A DNA stretch of 64,000 bases from an uncultured Gammaproteobacteria bacterium (GCA_958295835.1 OY282378.1:2435001-2499000); one strand, 5' to 3'; counted from the first letter of the stretch, positions 25,035-33,984 are shown. The notes: generated by a model from the letters alone, not told the origin. Program-made: numbers and translations.

Positions 25035-25076
25035 CCCGCCGGAAGGTGAGGGGCGAGCCCCTCACCTTCCGGCGGG
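25035..25076 (+). terminator. Perfect 19-bp hairpin after the first exported paralogue
   Basis: CCCGCCGGAAGGTGAGGGG (25035-25053), loop CGAG, and its exact complement at 25058-25076. It begins 7 bp after the stop codon. No T-run follows, so it may act as a partial terminator or an mRNA 3'-end stabiliser. It would let gspG and the exported protein be expressed at a higher level than gspH onward. Confidence 0.65.
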
Positions 25077-25100
25077 GCTCGCCCGCATCGTTCCGTAGCC

Positions 25101-25820
25101 ATGCGCCGGGATCGGCGCCCCCGTTGCGGATCGCCGACCCTCGGCTGGCGAAGCGTCCGCGCGTATTTTGCAGCACGCGATCACGAAAACCCGACATCGC
25201 ACGTCCATAGCGGCCCGCCCGCCCTCCGGCAGGTTCGGACGCCACACCCCCGCCGCCGTCGCAGAAGGGATCGCGATGGTTGTCCGGCGTTTCGATCGAT
25301 CGTCACCCCGGTACACGGATTCGCCCTGCTCGAGCTGATTGTCGTCCTCCTGCTCCTCGGCTTGATCACCGCGCTCGCGATGCCGAATCTGCAGCGGCTT
25401 GCAGCCGGCGTTGCGAGGAGCACCGAACGCGACCGAATCCTGACCGAGCTCGCGGGTCTCGGCCGGCGAGCGATGCTGGAAGGGCGGGACTATGTGGTCT
25501 TCGGGGCCGGCGGGACGCGAGACGCCGGCTCACCCCCCGCGGCGCGCGAGACCGTGGAGCCCGGTCCGGCAGGAGCGGACAGCGGCCCGGTCGGGCCTGC
25601 GTTCGATCCGGGGGCCTACGCCGGTCATGAGTCTTACCCGCTCGATCTGCCGGAAGGCTGGGAGGCCCGCCTCGATGCGCCCCTGATCGTCCGCGCGAAC
25701 GGTGTCTGCCTGGGCGCCGGGGTCACCCTGCTCCACCGGGGTGCGGTGGACTTCCAGGCTCGACTCCGGCCGCCGTACTGTCGAATCGATTCCGATGCCC
25801 AGGCGATCGTGTCCCCGTAA
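25101..25820 (+). CDS. gspH: Minor pseudopilin GspH-like; start or reading frame doubtful
   Basis: The prepilin motif is HGFALLELIVVLLLLGLITA, followed by the N-terminal helix PNLQRLAAGVARSTERDRI, as in GspH. The C-terminal region is beta-like with two cysteines (NGVCLGAG, PPYCRID). From ATG 25101 the leader would be about 73 residues, which is abnormal. ATG 25276 follows AGAAGGGA and gives a typical short leader MVVRRFDRSSPRYT. It is in another frame, and one base added just before GGATTC at 25317 would join the two. So either the leader is odd, or a one-base deletion (real or a sequence error) has occurred. The gene overlaps gspI. Confidence 0.78.
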   Translation: MRRDRRPRCGSPTLGWRSVRAYFAARDHENPTSHVHSGPPALRQVRTPHPRRRRRRDRDGCPAFRSIVTPVHGFALLELIVVLLLLGLITALAMPNLQRLAAGVARSTERDRILTELAGLGRRAMLEGRDYVVFGAGGTRDAGSPPAARETVEPGPAGADSGPVGPAFDPGAYAGHESYPLDLPEGWEARLDAPLIVRANGVCLGAGVTLLHRGAVDFQARLRPPYCRIDSDAQAIVSP

Positions 25821-26226
25821 CCGTTCGCGGGGGTTCACGCTGCTGGAGGCCGTGGTCGCTCTGGCGGTCTTCACCGGCGCCGCCATGTCCTTGTATGGAC
25901 TCTTCAACACCAACCTGATCGCCCTCGGACGAGTCCAGGACGCCTCCCTCCGGCTTCCCGCCGCGCGTCAGGCCGTCGAACATCTGTCGTCGGTCAATCC
26001 CCGGCAGGAAAGCGCGGGAAGCTTCGAGCTCGACGGGTTCGACGTCGTGTGGACCGCAAGGCTGTTGCAGCCCGTGCGCCAAAGTCAGAACGTCACGGGA
26101 GCCCGCGGTGATTTCGAGGTCGGCCTGTACGAGGTCGAGTTCGAGCTGAGCGAGCGCGGGTTGCCGGTGGGGACCTGGCGGCTGCGGGTCGTCGGGTATG
26201 AAAGGGTGCGGGAGACGAGGTCTTGA
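25795..26226 (+). CDS. gspI: Minor pseudopilin GspI
   Basis: 143 residues from ATG 25795, overlapping gspH by 26 nt. Prepilin site: SRG^FTLLEAVVALAVFTGAA, with Glu5. The short basic leader (MPRRSCPRNRSRG) is normal. The C-terminal half (FEVGLYEVEFELSERG and WRLRVVGYERV) fits the small GspI fold. GspI, J, K and H form the pseudopilus tip. The stop overlaps the TTG start of gspJ. Confidence 0.85.
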   Translation: MPRRSCPRNRSRGFTLLEAVVALAVFTGAAMSLYGLFNTNLIALGRVQDASLRLPAARQAVEHLSSVNPRQESAGSFELDGFDVVWTARLLQPVRQSQNVTGARGDFEVGLYEVEFELSERGLPVGTWRLRVVGYERVRETRS

Positions 26227-26843
26227 TACCTCGCTCACCACGGCCGCGGCCGGCGCCGCATTCGAATCGAGGCGTGACGCTGCTGGAGATGCTGGTCGTC
26301 CTGGTGCTCGTGTCGCTGCTCGGGACCCTGCTCATCCAGGGCGTCGGATTCTTCCTGGGCAAGTACGCGTCGGTGAAACGCATCCATCAGGGAACCTCTC
26401 TCGCGGCCCTTCGGCAGCACTGGTTCGTATCGACGGTGCAGGCGATGCTGCCTTCCCGCTTCGAAGCGAGGCGATTCACCGGCGATGCGTCTTCCTTCGA
26501 AGGCGTCACCTTGCAATCTCTCGCCGCGGAGGCCGGGCTGCCGGCCCGCGCCCGGTGGTCCATCGGCCGGGATGACGCCTCGGGAGCCGTCGTCTACGAG
26601 CAGGAAGGCGGGACGCCGTGGACGGTGATGACCTCGAGCGACGAGGGCCTCGCGTTTCAGTACGCGGACTCGGCCGGACGATGGCACGACCGCTGGCCGA
26701 TCACGAACGACTCCGGGGACCGGCGCAAGGAATACATCCCTCGCATGATCAGGCTGGTCGCGGCCGCCGGTCGAACCGTATGGCTGGCGCATCTCGCGCT
26801 CTCTCCCGAGCCGGTGCTCAACTACCGGGAAGACTACGAGTGA
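26223..26843 (+). CDS. gspJ: Minor pseudopilin GspJ
   Basis: 206 residues. The TTG at 26223 overlaps the gspI stop (TTGA), so translation is probably coupled. Prepilin site: NRG^VTLLEMLVVLVLVSLLGT, with Glu5. Segments LAALRQHWFVSTVQAMLPSR and PRMIRLVAAAGRTVWLAHLA fit the larger minor pseudopilin J. Position between I and K is canonical. Sequence identity to model GspJ proteins is probably low, so the subunit letter rests on order as well as motif. Confidence 0.82.
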   Translation: MIPRSPRPRPAPHSNRGVTLLEMLVVLVLVSLLGTLLIQGVGFFLGKYASVKRIHQGTSLAALRQHWFVSTVQAMLPSRFEARRFTGDASSFEGVTLQSLAAEAGLPARARWSIGRDDASGAVVYEQEGGTPWTVMTSSDEGLAFQYADSAGRWHDRWPITNDSGDRRKEYIPRMIRLVAAAGRTVWLAHLALSPEPVLNYREDYE

Positions 26844-27892
26844 GGGGCGCCCGGCGAGAAGGCTCGAGTGGCTTCGTCCTTGCCGCGACCCTGTGGGTGC
26901 TCGCGGGGTTGGCGGTGCTCGCCGCCTACATCGACGGCGTCGTGGCGTCCGACGTCGAGCGCGCCATCATGGCCGGGCGTTCGTTCGAGTCGGAGCTGGA
27001 ACGACGCAGTACGGAGGCCACGCTGATCTACCTGCTCGCCACGGGCCGCATGAACCACCATGGACTGATCCTGGAGGAGGAGCAGCGATTCTCCGGCTCC
27101 CTGGCGGGGACGGAAGACGAGCATCCGCCGGACCACGGTGACGGGGAATTGAGGGTGAGGGGAGAGGTGTACGCCGGTCTTGGCGGAACCAGATTCTCTC
27201 TGCAAGACGAGTGGGGGCTGGCGTCGGTCAACGTGCCGGACTTTCCGCTGCTCGCGGTACTGCTCCGGCGCACGGGGCTCGCCGAGGTCGAGGTCCAGCG
27301 GGTCCTGGCCCGGGTCGAGGACTACATCGATGCGGATGGGGACCTGACGGTGAACGGTGCGGAGCACTACGACTACCGGCGGCGCGGGATGCCTCCCCCG
27401 GCTGACTGGATCATGGCGAGCCCGTGGGAGTTGAAGAAGGTGCTCGGGGTCGACGCGTTGATCACCCCGGCCCAATGGCGCCGGCTGTTGCCTCTGCTCA
27501 CGGTTCGCCCGGTGTTTGGTTACAATTTCGACACGATGCGGCCCGAGCTCCTGGCCGCCGTGCTCGGTCTCGACGAACGGGGGCTGCGCAGGGTGCTGGA
27601 GGAACGGGAGCGACGTCCGATATCGCGGCTGAGCCGGATCGCCATGTTGAGCGGGAGGCATCTCGACGTCGAAGACGAGGAACTGCGCGTGCTTCCTTCA
27701 CGTTTCGTGAGGGTCTCCGTCTGGCATGAGGATGGGGGACCGCGCCACCTTCTCGGTGTCGAGTTGACACCGTTCGGCGAATCGGCGCCCTGGCGGAAGG
27801 ACTACCGATACCTGGAAGCCATCACCAGCCATGAGGATTTCAGCACCCCGCACGAGCCTCCTGTCGAGGTTGCTACGGCTCTTTTCCGGTAA
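26840..27892 (+). CDS. gspK: Minor pseudopilin GspK
   Basis: 350 residues from GTG 26840, overlapping the gspJ stop by 4 nt. The N-terminal region SSGFVLAATLWVLAGLAVLA is a pseudopilin-like helix without Glu5, as is usual for GspK. The large insert domain shows ALVARVEDYIDADGD-like text (VLARVEDYIDADGDLTVNGA) and WELKKVLGVDALITPAQWRR, hallmarks of the GspK alpha domain. It caps the pseudopilus tip. It overlaps gspL by 62 nt. Confidence 0.85.
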   Translation: MRGARREGSSGFVLAATLWVLAGLAVLAAYIDGVVASDVERAIMAGRSFESELERRSTEATLIYLLATGRMNHHGLILEEEQRFSGSLAGTEDEHPPDHGDGELRVRGEVYAGLGGTRFSLQDEWGLASVNVPDFPLLAVLLRRTGLAEVEVQRVLARVEDYIDADGDLTVNGAEHYDYRRRGMPPPADWIMASPWELKKVLGVDALITPAQWRRLLPLLTVRPVFGYNFDTMRPELLAAVLGLDERGLRRVLEERERRPISRLSRIAMLSGRHLDVEDEELRVLPSRFVRVSVWHEDGGPRHLLGVELTPFGESAPWRKDYRYLEAITSHEDFSTPHEPPVEVATALFR

Positions 27893-28919
27893 GCGGAATG
27901 TCGTCCGGACGCGAAGCGGAGCGATCAGTCTGCCGGTCAGGTCGGTCCGTTCGCATTGGATCGTCGGCCGGGATCTGTGCATGTACCGCTGCGAGGACTT
28001 CGCGAACGTGCCGAGAAGCCGGCGGCGGTCCGCGCTCGATCTCAAGCTGCCCCTCTGGAGCCCCTTCGAGCGGACCGGCCATCATTGCGTCTGGTCCGGC
28101 GCCTCCGCGATGGTGTGGTTCTGGGATGAAGCCAGGGTCGGAGCCGGGACAGAAGCCGGTACGCGCCGGGGGAGACGCCCCCGGGTTCTTCCCGAGACGG
28201 TGTTCCTCGCGAAAAAGCCGGACGGGGTGCATCTGCAGACCTGCCAGGAGGGCTTCGATCTGCAGTACTGGCGGTCGGACGTGCTCGTGGACGCCTTCTG
28301 GTTTCCGAGCCGTCCCGACGAACGCGAGCTGCGCTGGTTCATGGACCGCCAGGAGGAGGCAACGGGCACGTCTTCGTTGAAGATGGTGTCGGAAGCCCCG
28401 GAGGCCGAGATTGCGCCTGAACCCTGGTCCAGCCCGATCACCGCGCGGGAATGGTTCGAGACCAACGAACGGATGCTCGTCGGTGCGTGCCTCCTGCTGC
28501 TGTCGCTGGTCGTGGTCTGGCAGGAAGCCAGAGTCTGGAAAATCCACCTCCTCGACGGACGGGTCGCAAGCGACCTCGCCCGGGTGCAGGGCGAGATCGG
28601 TCCGCTCCTCGATGCACGGAACGAGCTGGCGCGACTGCGCCGGACGAACCGGGCGCTCTCGAACATCCTCGCGGAGCCGTCCCAGGCTCGTCTCATGGGC
28701 CTTGTGGACCGCGCGATCCCCAGCGCGGCGGCGCGTTTCTGGGAATGGCACTACCGGCAGCGCGAGCTCAAGGTCGTCGTCGGAGATCCCGCTCCGGATC
28801 CAATCACGTACGTCCGCTCCCTGGAAGCGGAGCCGCTGTTCGATCACGTCAGGGCGGAACCGGCCCCCGGTGAAGACCGGATCGAGATCACCTTGAGGGT
28901 GCGGACGTGGGAGCGCTGA
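27831..28919 (+). CDS. gspL: T2SS inner-membrane assembly protein GspL-like
   Basis: 362 residues, bitopic. The cytoplasmic part (1-215) is actin-like in position but weakly conserved. A single membrane helix, LVGACLLLLSLVVVWQ, lies around residue 225. A coiled-coil-prone segment follows (LARVQGEIGPLLDARNELARLR) and then a small ferredoxin-like periplasmic domain (ERELKVVVGDPA-type text, then EDRIEITLRV). GspL binds GspE and GspM. The N-terminus overlaps gspK by 62 nt. The letter is assigned from topology and order. Confidence 0.75.
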   Translation: MRISAPRTSLLSRLLRLFSGKRNVVRTRSGAISLPVRSVRSHWIVGRDLCMYRCEDFANVPRSRRRSALDLKLPLWSPFERTGHHCVWSGASAMVWFWDEARVGAGTEAGTRRGRRPRVLPETVFLAKKPDGVHLQTCQEGFDLQYWRSDVLVDAFWFPSRPDERELRWFMDRQEEATGTSSLKMVSEAPEAEIAPEPWSSPITAREWFETNERMLVGACLLLLSLVVVWQEARVWKIHLLDGRVASDLARVQGEIGPLLDARNELARLRRTNRALSNILAEPSQARLMGLVDRAIPSAAARFWEWHYRQRELKVVVGDPAPDPITYVRSLEAEPLFDHVRAEPAPGEDRIEITLRVRTWER

Positions 28920-29491
28920 ACCGTGTGCTCGCGCCTCTGGTGGCGGAGCTCGCCGGCAATGCGCGGCTGAGATGGGGCGTCTGGCTGATTCTCGGTATCG
29001 TCCTTGTCTACTGGGCCCTGGTCCAGTCCGATCGCCTGGCCGCCGCCCGTGACGAGTACGCCGCCGACACCGGGCGGTTGATGAAAGCCGAGAGCCTCCT
29101 GGAGCGCCGCGACTGGCCCGAATTGCTCGAAGCCGAGCGGAAGACCCATCGGGAGCTCGTCGCGACGTTCTGGCAGGCGGAGACCGAAGGGCTTGCCCAG
29201 GCGAAGCTTCAGGCCGCACTGGCCGGGATGATCGAAGATCTCGATCTGTCCGACGTCAGCGTGCATTCCGGGACCAGCCAGCCAATGCCGGACTTGCCCG
29301 GGATCTGGCACGTGCAGACCCGGCTGGACGCCGACTATCGCCCGGGCGTCGAGCTCCAGGTGCTTCATGCCGTGGCGACTCATCCGAAGAAGCTGGTCGT
29401 CGACAGTCTGGACCTCTACCGGCGGAAGCGGCAGGATTCCCGCCTGGCCCTGAGCCTCTCGGCCTATTTCGTCGGGGTTGGAGGGGAGTAG
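28907..29491 (+). CDS. gspM: T2SS assembly protein GspM-like
   Basis: 194 residues from GTG 28907, overlapping gspL by 13 nt. There is one N-terminal membrane helix (WGVWLILGIVLVYWALVQ), a coiled-coil stretch rich in Ala/Glu/Arg (about 45-95), and a small C-terminal periplasmic domain. This is the size and layout of GspM, which pairs with GspL. Sequence similarity to model GspM is low, so order and topology carry the call. Confidence 0.7.
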   Translation: MGALNRVLAPLVAELAGNARLRWGVWLILGIVLVYWALVQSDRLAAARDEYAADTGRLMKAESLLERRDWPELLEAERKTHRELVATFWQAETEGLAQAKLQAALAGMIEDLDLSDVSVHSGTSQPMPDLPGIWHVQTRLDADYRPGVELQVLHAVATHPKKLVVDSLDLYRRKRQDSRLALSLSAYFVGVGGE

Positions 29492-29567
29492 GGGTGACAC
29501 CGGACCGGATGGTGAACATTCGTGTGGGATCCGATGGCGCGTCCGGCCCCGTTCCACGATCCGCCCG

Positions 29568-30155
29568 GTGAACGGGATGATCTTCTACTGGGGCCGGTGG
29601 GCCGGCGTACTGGTGGCCTGCATCGCGACCACTCTGGTCGCACTGGAGATGCCCGTTCGCCTGTCCGAGGAGAGTGCCGGGACGGCTCGGTCGGACCTCC
29701 TCTCCGAGGTGGTGGTCGATGTGGCTGCCGAGGACCTCGCGGACTTCATGGCGAATCGGCGCTGGGGGATCTCCCTGAACGAAATCCTGGCCGCCCGGGC
29801 TGACCGGCCGGAGCCGCCCGAGCCGGACGAGCCGCCCGAGCGGGATGAACACGCCATCAATCCGGCCCTCGCGAAGATGGGCTACGTAGGGTTGATCGTG
29901 GCGAAGGACCGGAGCGCGGTGCTGCTGGCGTCTCCGGAAGGCGGAATCACTCGATTGACGCTTGGAAGCACGCTACCGGACGGACGCGCCCTGGTGTCCG
30001 TGACGGACGACGGCATCGTCCTCGGGGGTGACGGCCAACCGGAGGAGGTGCTCACGCTGTTTCCGCGCGTTCGGCCGACCGGCGCCGACGAGTCCGGCGC
30101 ATCCGGCGGTGAGAATGGGACGTCCATGCCCGCACCGGATTCGACATCGAGATGA
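29568..30155 (+). CDS. gspC: T2SS inner-membrane protein GspC/GspN-like
   Basis: About 195 residues from GTG 29568 (ATG 29577 also possible). One membrane helix (YWGRWAGVLVACIATTLVAL) is followed by a Pro/Glu-rich linker (PEPPEPDEPPERDEH), then a homology-region-like beta domain: YVGLIVAKDRSAVLLASPEG, LGSTLPDGRALVSVTDDGIV. In other systems the GspC HR domain docks onto the secretin. No PDZ domain is present, so the protein is short for a classical GspC. The last codons overlap gspD (ATGA). The letter C rather than N is a judgement. Confidence 0.65.
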   Translation: MNGMIFYWGRWAGVLVACIATTLVALEMPVRLSEESAGTARSDLLSEVVVDVAAEDLADFMANRRWGISLNEILAARADRPEPPEPDEPPERDEHAINPALAKMGYVGLIVAKDRSAVLLASPEGGITRLTLGSTLPDGRALVSVTDDGIVLGGDGQPEEVLTLFPRVRPTGADESGASGGENGTSMPAPDSTSR

Positions 30156-32200
30156 ACGCCCTGCGATTGGGGGTGGCGCTGCTGATCCCGTGGCTGGCGA
30201 GCGGGTGCTCGACCTTGCAGGTCGACCCGTTGCCGGAGCCGGTCCGGGAGCCGAAGGCGTTGCCCGAGCTCTCGGTGGAGGGAGAAGACACGTCGCCGTC
30301 GCGTGATGCGCCCCAGGACGAGTTGCAGGCCACCCGGGCGCCGGGCGTGGTCATCCAGCGGACCGTGGCGGAGCGCATCGCGGACCGCCTCGGAGAGGAT
30401 CTCACCGGCGACCCGGTCCAGGTCAGCTTCCACGATCTGCCGCTGGTGCCGTTCATCAACGAGGTGTTCGGCGAGGAGCTGGGCATGTCCTTCATCATCT
30501 CCCCGGATCTGCGGGAGAAGGCCGATCTGGTCACCCTCAGGCTCACCGAGCCACTGCCGCCCCGCCAGCTCTTCGCTACCGCCCGCCGCGTCCTGCTGGA
30601 GTACGGTATCGCTCTCCGCGAGACCGCGGAGGGCGTCCTCACTTTCGTCCCGAGCGAGGGCGCCGGTTCGACCGACGTCCCTCTGCTCGTGAGCGGCCGG
30701 ACCCTTCCCGAGGTTCCCGTCACCCATCGGATCGTCTTCCAGTTGGTGCCGCTCGAGGTCGTTCGGGGTCCGCAGGTCAGGAATTGGCTCACGGAGGCGT
30801 TCGAAGGCCGGGACCTGAAGATCTTCGAGGACCCCGGCCGCAGCGCTCTGCTGTTGAAGGGCAATGCGGGCACGGTCGCCCAGGCCCTCGCCATGATCGA
30901 AGTGCTGGACCAGCCGCTGCTGCGAGGGCGGTACGGCGTCGTCTTCGAGCCGGTCTTCATGGATGCCGGGGCTCTGGCCGGTGCGCTGGACTCCATCCTC
31001 GACGCCGAGGGGTATGCGGCGAGCCTCGGTACGGCGCCCACCAGCAGCGTGGTACTCATCGCGCTCGAGAGCGTGAACAAGGTGATCGCGTTCGCCGCGG
31101 ACCCGAGCACGATCGAGCACGTCACCGAGTGGGCGCGGACCCTGGACACGCGGCGGAAGGAATCTGTCGACGAGGGGGTGTTCACCTACGAGGTCCGCAA
31201 CACCCAGGCCGGGGAGCTGACCGGCACCCTGAACCGAATGCTCGGGCTGGGCGCCGCCAGCCTGTCGGAGCCGGACGAGAACCGGGAGGGCGGGGCGCCG
31301 GAGGCACGGCCGGCCGGCGAACGGATCGTCGTCGACAAGAATCGGAACATGTTGATCTTCCGCGGCTCCGGGAAGGAATGGGCGGAGGTCCGGAGGGTCA
31401 TCGAGAAGCTGGACAAGGCCGTGCCCTCGGTGCTGATCGAGGTGCTGATCGCCGAGATCACGCTGAACGACGAGGAGACGACGGGGCTCGAGTTCCTGCT
31501 CAGAGGCGGTCTGGGCAGCCGTGTGCTGAGCTTTGGGACCTTCGGGAACTTGCGTGACGGCATCCGGCGGGGCGCCACCCTCGACAGCGGCGGTGATACC
31601 CGTGCGGCGCTGAACCTCTTCTACCGGGACGACAAGGTCGTGATCCGGTCCCGGCCCCGGCTGCTGGTCAAGAGCGGCGAGACGGCCAGCATCGAGGTAG
31701 GCAACGAGATCCCGGTGGTCACCCAGACCTCGGAACAGGTCAGGGAGGACGACTCGCCCAACATCCTGCAGACCCGTGTCACTTACCGCAAGACGGGAGT
31801 GCAGATGGAGATCAAGCCGGTCGTCCAGGCGAACGGATTGGTGGACCTGCGGATCTCCCAACAGCTCAGCGAAGCGAGTCTGACCGCCCAGACCAGCCTG
31901 ACAGGGTCCCCGACCATTCTGAATCGCCAGATCAGCACCAGTCTGACGCTGAGGGACGGGGGCTCGTTCCTGATGGGTGGACTGATCTCCGGAAGCCAGA
32001 ACGCCGGCGAGACCGGCGTGCCCTTCCTCGGCCGGTTGCCGGGGATCGGCCGGCTGTTCCGTACGGACAGCCTGCAGGGGGATCGCACCGAGCTGGTGGT
32101 CATGGTGACGCCATACGTAATCGCGGACCACGAGGAGGGCCTGGAGCTCACCCGGCGGATCAGGGAGCAGCTCGATCTGCATACGGATCTGTCGAAATGA
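30152..32200 (+). CDS. gspD: Outer-membrane secretin GspD
   Basis: Multimeric outer-membrane pore of the T2SS; 682 residues. It is a lipoprotein by its lipobox (LASGC, Cys19), so it may not need a separate pilotin. N0/N1-type domains start around 95-200 (PVQVSFHDLPLVPFINEVFG). N-domains repeat up to about 420 (EVLDQPLLRGRYGVVFEPVF; VIEKLDKAVPSVLIEVLIAE). The secretin core follows, with VVTQTSEQVREDDSPNILQT, TPTILNRQIS-type text and GGLISGSQNAGETGVPFLGRLPGIGRLF in two parts. It shares the ATGA overlap with the preceding gene and is the last core gene of the operon. Confidence 0.93.
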   Translation: MNALRLGVALLIPWLASGCSTLQVDPLPEPVREPKALPELSVEGEDTSPSRDAPQDELQATRAPGVVIQRTVAERIADRLGEDLTGDPVQVSFHDLPLVPFINEVFGEELGMSFIISPDLREKADLVTLRLTEPLPPRQLFATARRVLLEYGIALRETAEGVLTFVPSEGAGSTDVPLLVSGRTLPEVPVTHRIVFQLVPLEVVRGPQVRNWLTEAFEGRDLKIFEDPGRSALLLKGNAGTVAQALAMIEVLDQPLLRGRYGVVFEPVFMDAGALAGALDSILDAEGYAASLGTAPTSSVVLIALESVNKVIAFAADPSTIEHVTEWARTLDTRRKESVDEGVFTYEVRNTQAGELTGTLNRMLGLGAASLSEPDENREGGAPEARPAGERIVVDKNRNMLIFRGSGKEWAEVRRVIEKLDKAVPSVLIEVLIAEITLNDEETTGLEFLLRGGLGSRVLSFGTFGNLRDGIRRGATLDSGGDTRAALNLFYRDDKVVIRSRPRLLVKSGETASIEVGNEIPVVTQTSEQVREDDSPNILQTRVTYRKTGVQMEIKPVVQANGLVDLRISQQLSEASLTAQTSLTGSPTILNRQISTSLTLRDGGSFLMGGLISGSQNAGETGVPFLGRLPGIGRLFRTDSLQGDRTELVVMVTPYVIADHEEGLELTRRIREQLDLHTDLSK

Positions 32201-32472
32201 GCCCGCGATGCGGCCGCTCCAAGGCTTCGGACTCATCGCGCAATGTGTCAAAAATATCATGAAATCAATATGTTGTAGAGAATATGCCTCCCGGATCGAT
32301 GTTGTCTTTACTTGAAGATACGTATGATTTAACGTGAGAATACGGAGTCGGACCCTGGACCGATGTATCTGGTCGCCGAGGACGGTGAGGTGGGAAGTAA
32401 CCGAGCGTGGAAATGAGGCCCGGGAGTGGAGAGCTCTCGCGGGGGACTGCACTACGGCAGGAGGTGCCGAAC
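32201..32472 (+). promoter_or_regulatory. AT-richer gap with likely promoter for the second exported paralogue
   Basis: 272 bp, clearly less GC-rich than its surroundings between about 32240 and 32345. TATGAT at 32323-32328 is a good -10 hexamer. TTGTCT at 32302-32307 could be a -35 with a short 15-nt spacer. AGGAGGT at 32459-32465 is the ribosome site of the gene at 32473. So this paralogue can be transcribed apart from the gsp operon. Confidence 0.45.
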
Positions 32473-33984
32473 ATGTTGAAGAGACACTACAGAATGACGG
32501 GAGCGGTCACGTTGTTCGGGACCGTGGCCGTGGGGATTCTCGCCGGAGCGGTTCTGGCATTGTCTCTGCTGAAGGGCAGTTCCGTCCGCGCGATCATCGA
32601 CCTCGACGATGAGACTGGACGAACCACCTACGCCCTCGAGACCGCGACCGAAGGCGAGGACGTGGGAGGGGTCACTTACCTTGTGGCAACGGCTATCGCG
32701 GAGGGTTCACCGACCGCCAGAAGGCTATCCATACGCGCGGAGCTGGGTCTCAACGTAACGGAGAGCCAGAGCGCGACCGTCAGGTATGAATTCACCAATA
32801 TGGTGTTGCATGGAAGCGACATGCCGACGCTCACGGTAGAGGCGGGCGGATCGGATCCGGAATACACCGTAGCGACCCCCAGCGTCGGTGGGTCGAACGG
32901 TGACGACCACGTAGAGTTCCCTCTCAATGGAAGTGATGGGGTAATGGGCACAGGGTTCCACCGTCAGAGATCATTGAGGCTGAGGATCGAAAGCGTCGCC
33001 GTGAAGCCCGGAAACACCGGCGCCGTCACCATGACGGTCACCAAGACCGTAGGCACCCCCCCGCGCTCAGTGGAACATGAGACGGACGCGATCGGTGCGG
33101 TCAGCAGCGCGAACGTGCTCGAGGAAAGCGCTTCTCCAGCGTCCCCTGCCGCCGCCATGACCACCGGCTTCCGGTCGTTTGTAAGAGGCGACTCCGTTCG
33201 GCCCGACCGGCTCGCGGCGAGTGTCGGGAGGCTGAGCTTCGGGTTGGCCAGCATGGACTACTACACCTTCCCCGTGGCCAGTACGAGTACCAGGCGCATC
33301 ACGACGCTGCCCGACGTCATTCGGAACAACCCGACCGGCCCACAAGGCAGCTCATCAACTGTCACCTTTGCCGGTGATTTTTCGTTTGCCAGCGACGCGT
33401 ATCTGTCCACGGCTCCCGACTGTTCATCGACCGGCGCTGACAGAATCTCCGCGTCTGGCACCGGTTTCGGCAGCGTCACCTCGACGCCGGCCAGCGTCAA
33501 CGGGAAATATCTCTGCATCGAGGTGAACGGCGCGACCCCCATCCCCAGCACCCGGCCGTACCGCGCCACTGTCCACTATCTCGCTCATGGCAGCCCCGTC
33601 TTGCCGCCGGGTAATGTCGAGCTGACGCTGGGGCGCATCTTGAGCGGCGGCGCCAGCGTGTCCATTCCCTTCATGAGCACGAACTTGTCGGTCAACCATC
33701 GGCTCTTTATCCTCAACCGGCTCGATGACGACGTCGCCTACCGGATCGAGTTCGAGCCTCCGGCAGGAACGACAGCCGTCAAGAAGGGACCCGCCACCGG
33801 TACGCTGCCGCCGGGTAGCACGTCCCTGCACATCCGGGACCTGGTGGAGCTGCAAGGCCGGTCACGGACGGCTCTCACCCTCCGGGTGGATGCTCCTCCG
33901 GAATCACTCGACGTACTCACCATCAGGAGCAATTTGAGTGACGGCAGTACCGACACGGTGAGGTATGAGCCCGAGGCCAGATGA
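32473..33984 (+). CDS. Exported Ser/Thr-rich protein of unknown family, paralogue of the protein at 23606; candidate T2SS cargo
   Basis: 503 residues behind a strong AGGAGGT. The N-terminal basic stretch and hydrophobic helix (GAVTLFGTVAVGILAGAVLA) are a signal or anchor. It matches the paralogue at: VRYEFTNMVLHGSDMPTLTV; TTGFRSFVRGDSVRPDRLAA then SVGRLSF; FSFASDAYLSTAPDCS with GKYLCIEV (conserved Cys pair); and the C-terminus TLRVDAPPESLDVLTI, GSTDTVRYEPE. It is rich in Ser/Thr and likely beta-structured. It has its own promoter region and terminator, so high expression is plausible. Unknown family; a structural surface protein secreted by the adjacent T2SS is my inference. Confidence 0.7.
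   Translation: MLKRHYRMTGAVTLFGTVAVGILAGAVLALSLLKGSSVRAIIDLDDETGRTTYALETATEGEDVGGVTYLVATAIAEGSPTARRLSIRAELGLNVTESQSATVRYEFTNMVLHGSDMPTLTVEAGGSDPEYTVATPSVGGSNGDDHVEFPLNGSDGVMGTGFHRQRSLRLRIESVAVKPGNTGAVTMTVTKTVGTPPRSVEHETDAIGAVSSANVLEESASPASPAAAMTTGFRSFVRGDSVRPDRLAASVGRLSFGLASMDYYTFPVASTSTRRITTLPDVIRNNPTGPQGSSSTVTFAGDFSFASDAYLSTAPDCSSTGADRISASGTGFGSVTSTPASVNGKYLCIEVNGATPIPSTRPYRATVHYLAHGSPVLPPGNVELTLGRILSGGASVSIPFMSTNLSVNHRLFILNRLDDDVAYRIEFEPPAGTTAVKKGPATGTLPPGSTSLHIRDLVELQGRSRTALTLRVDAPPESLDVLTIRSNLSDGSTDTVRYEPEAR

Noticed and set aside
29882..32452. 856-codon open frame opposite gspD and the preceding gene
   Set aside because: Composition artefact of high GC3; no domain, no ribosome site, and the sense strand carries a complete secretin.
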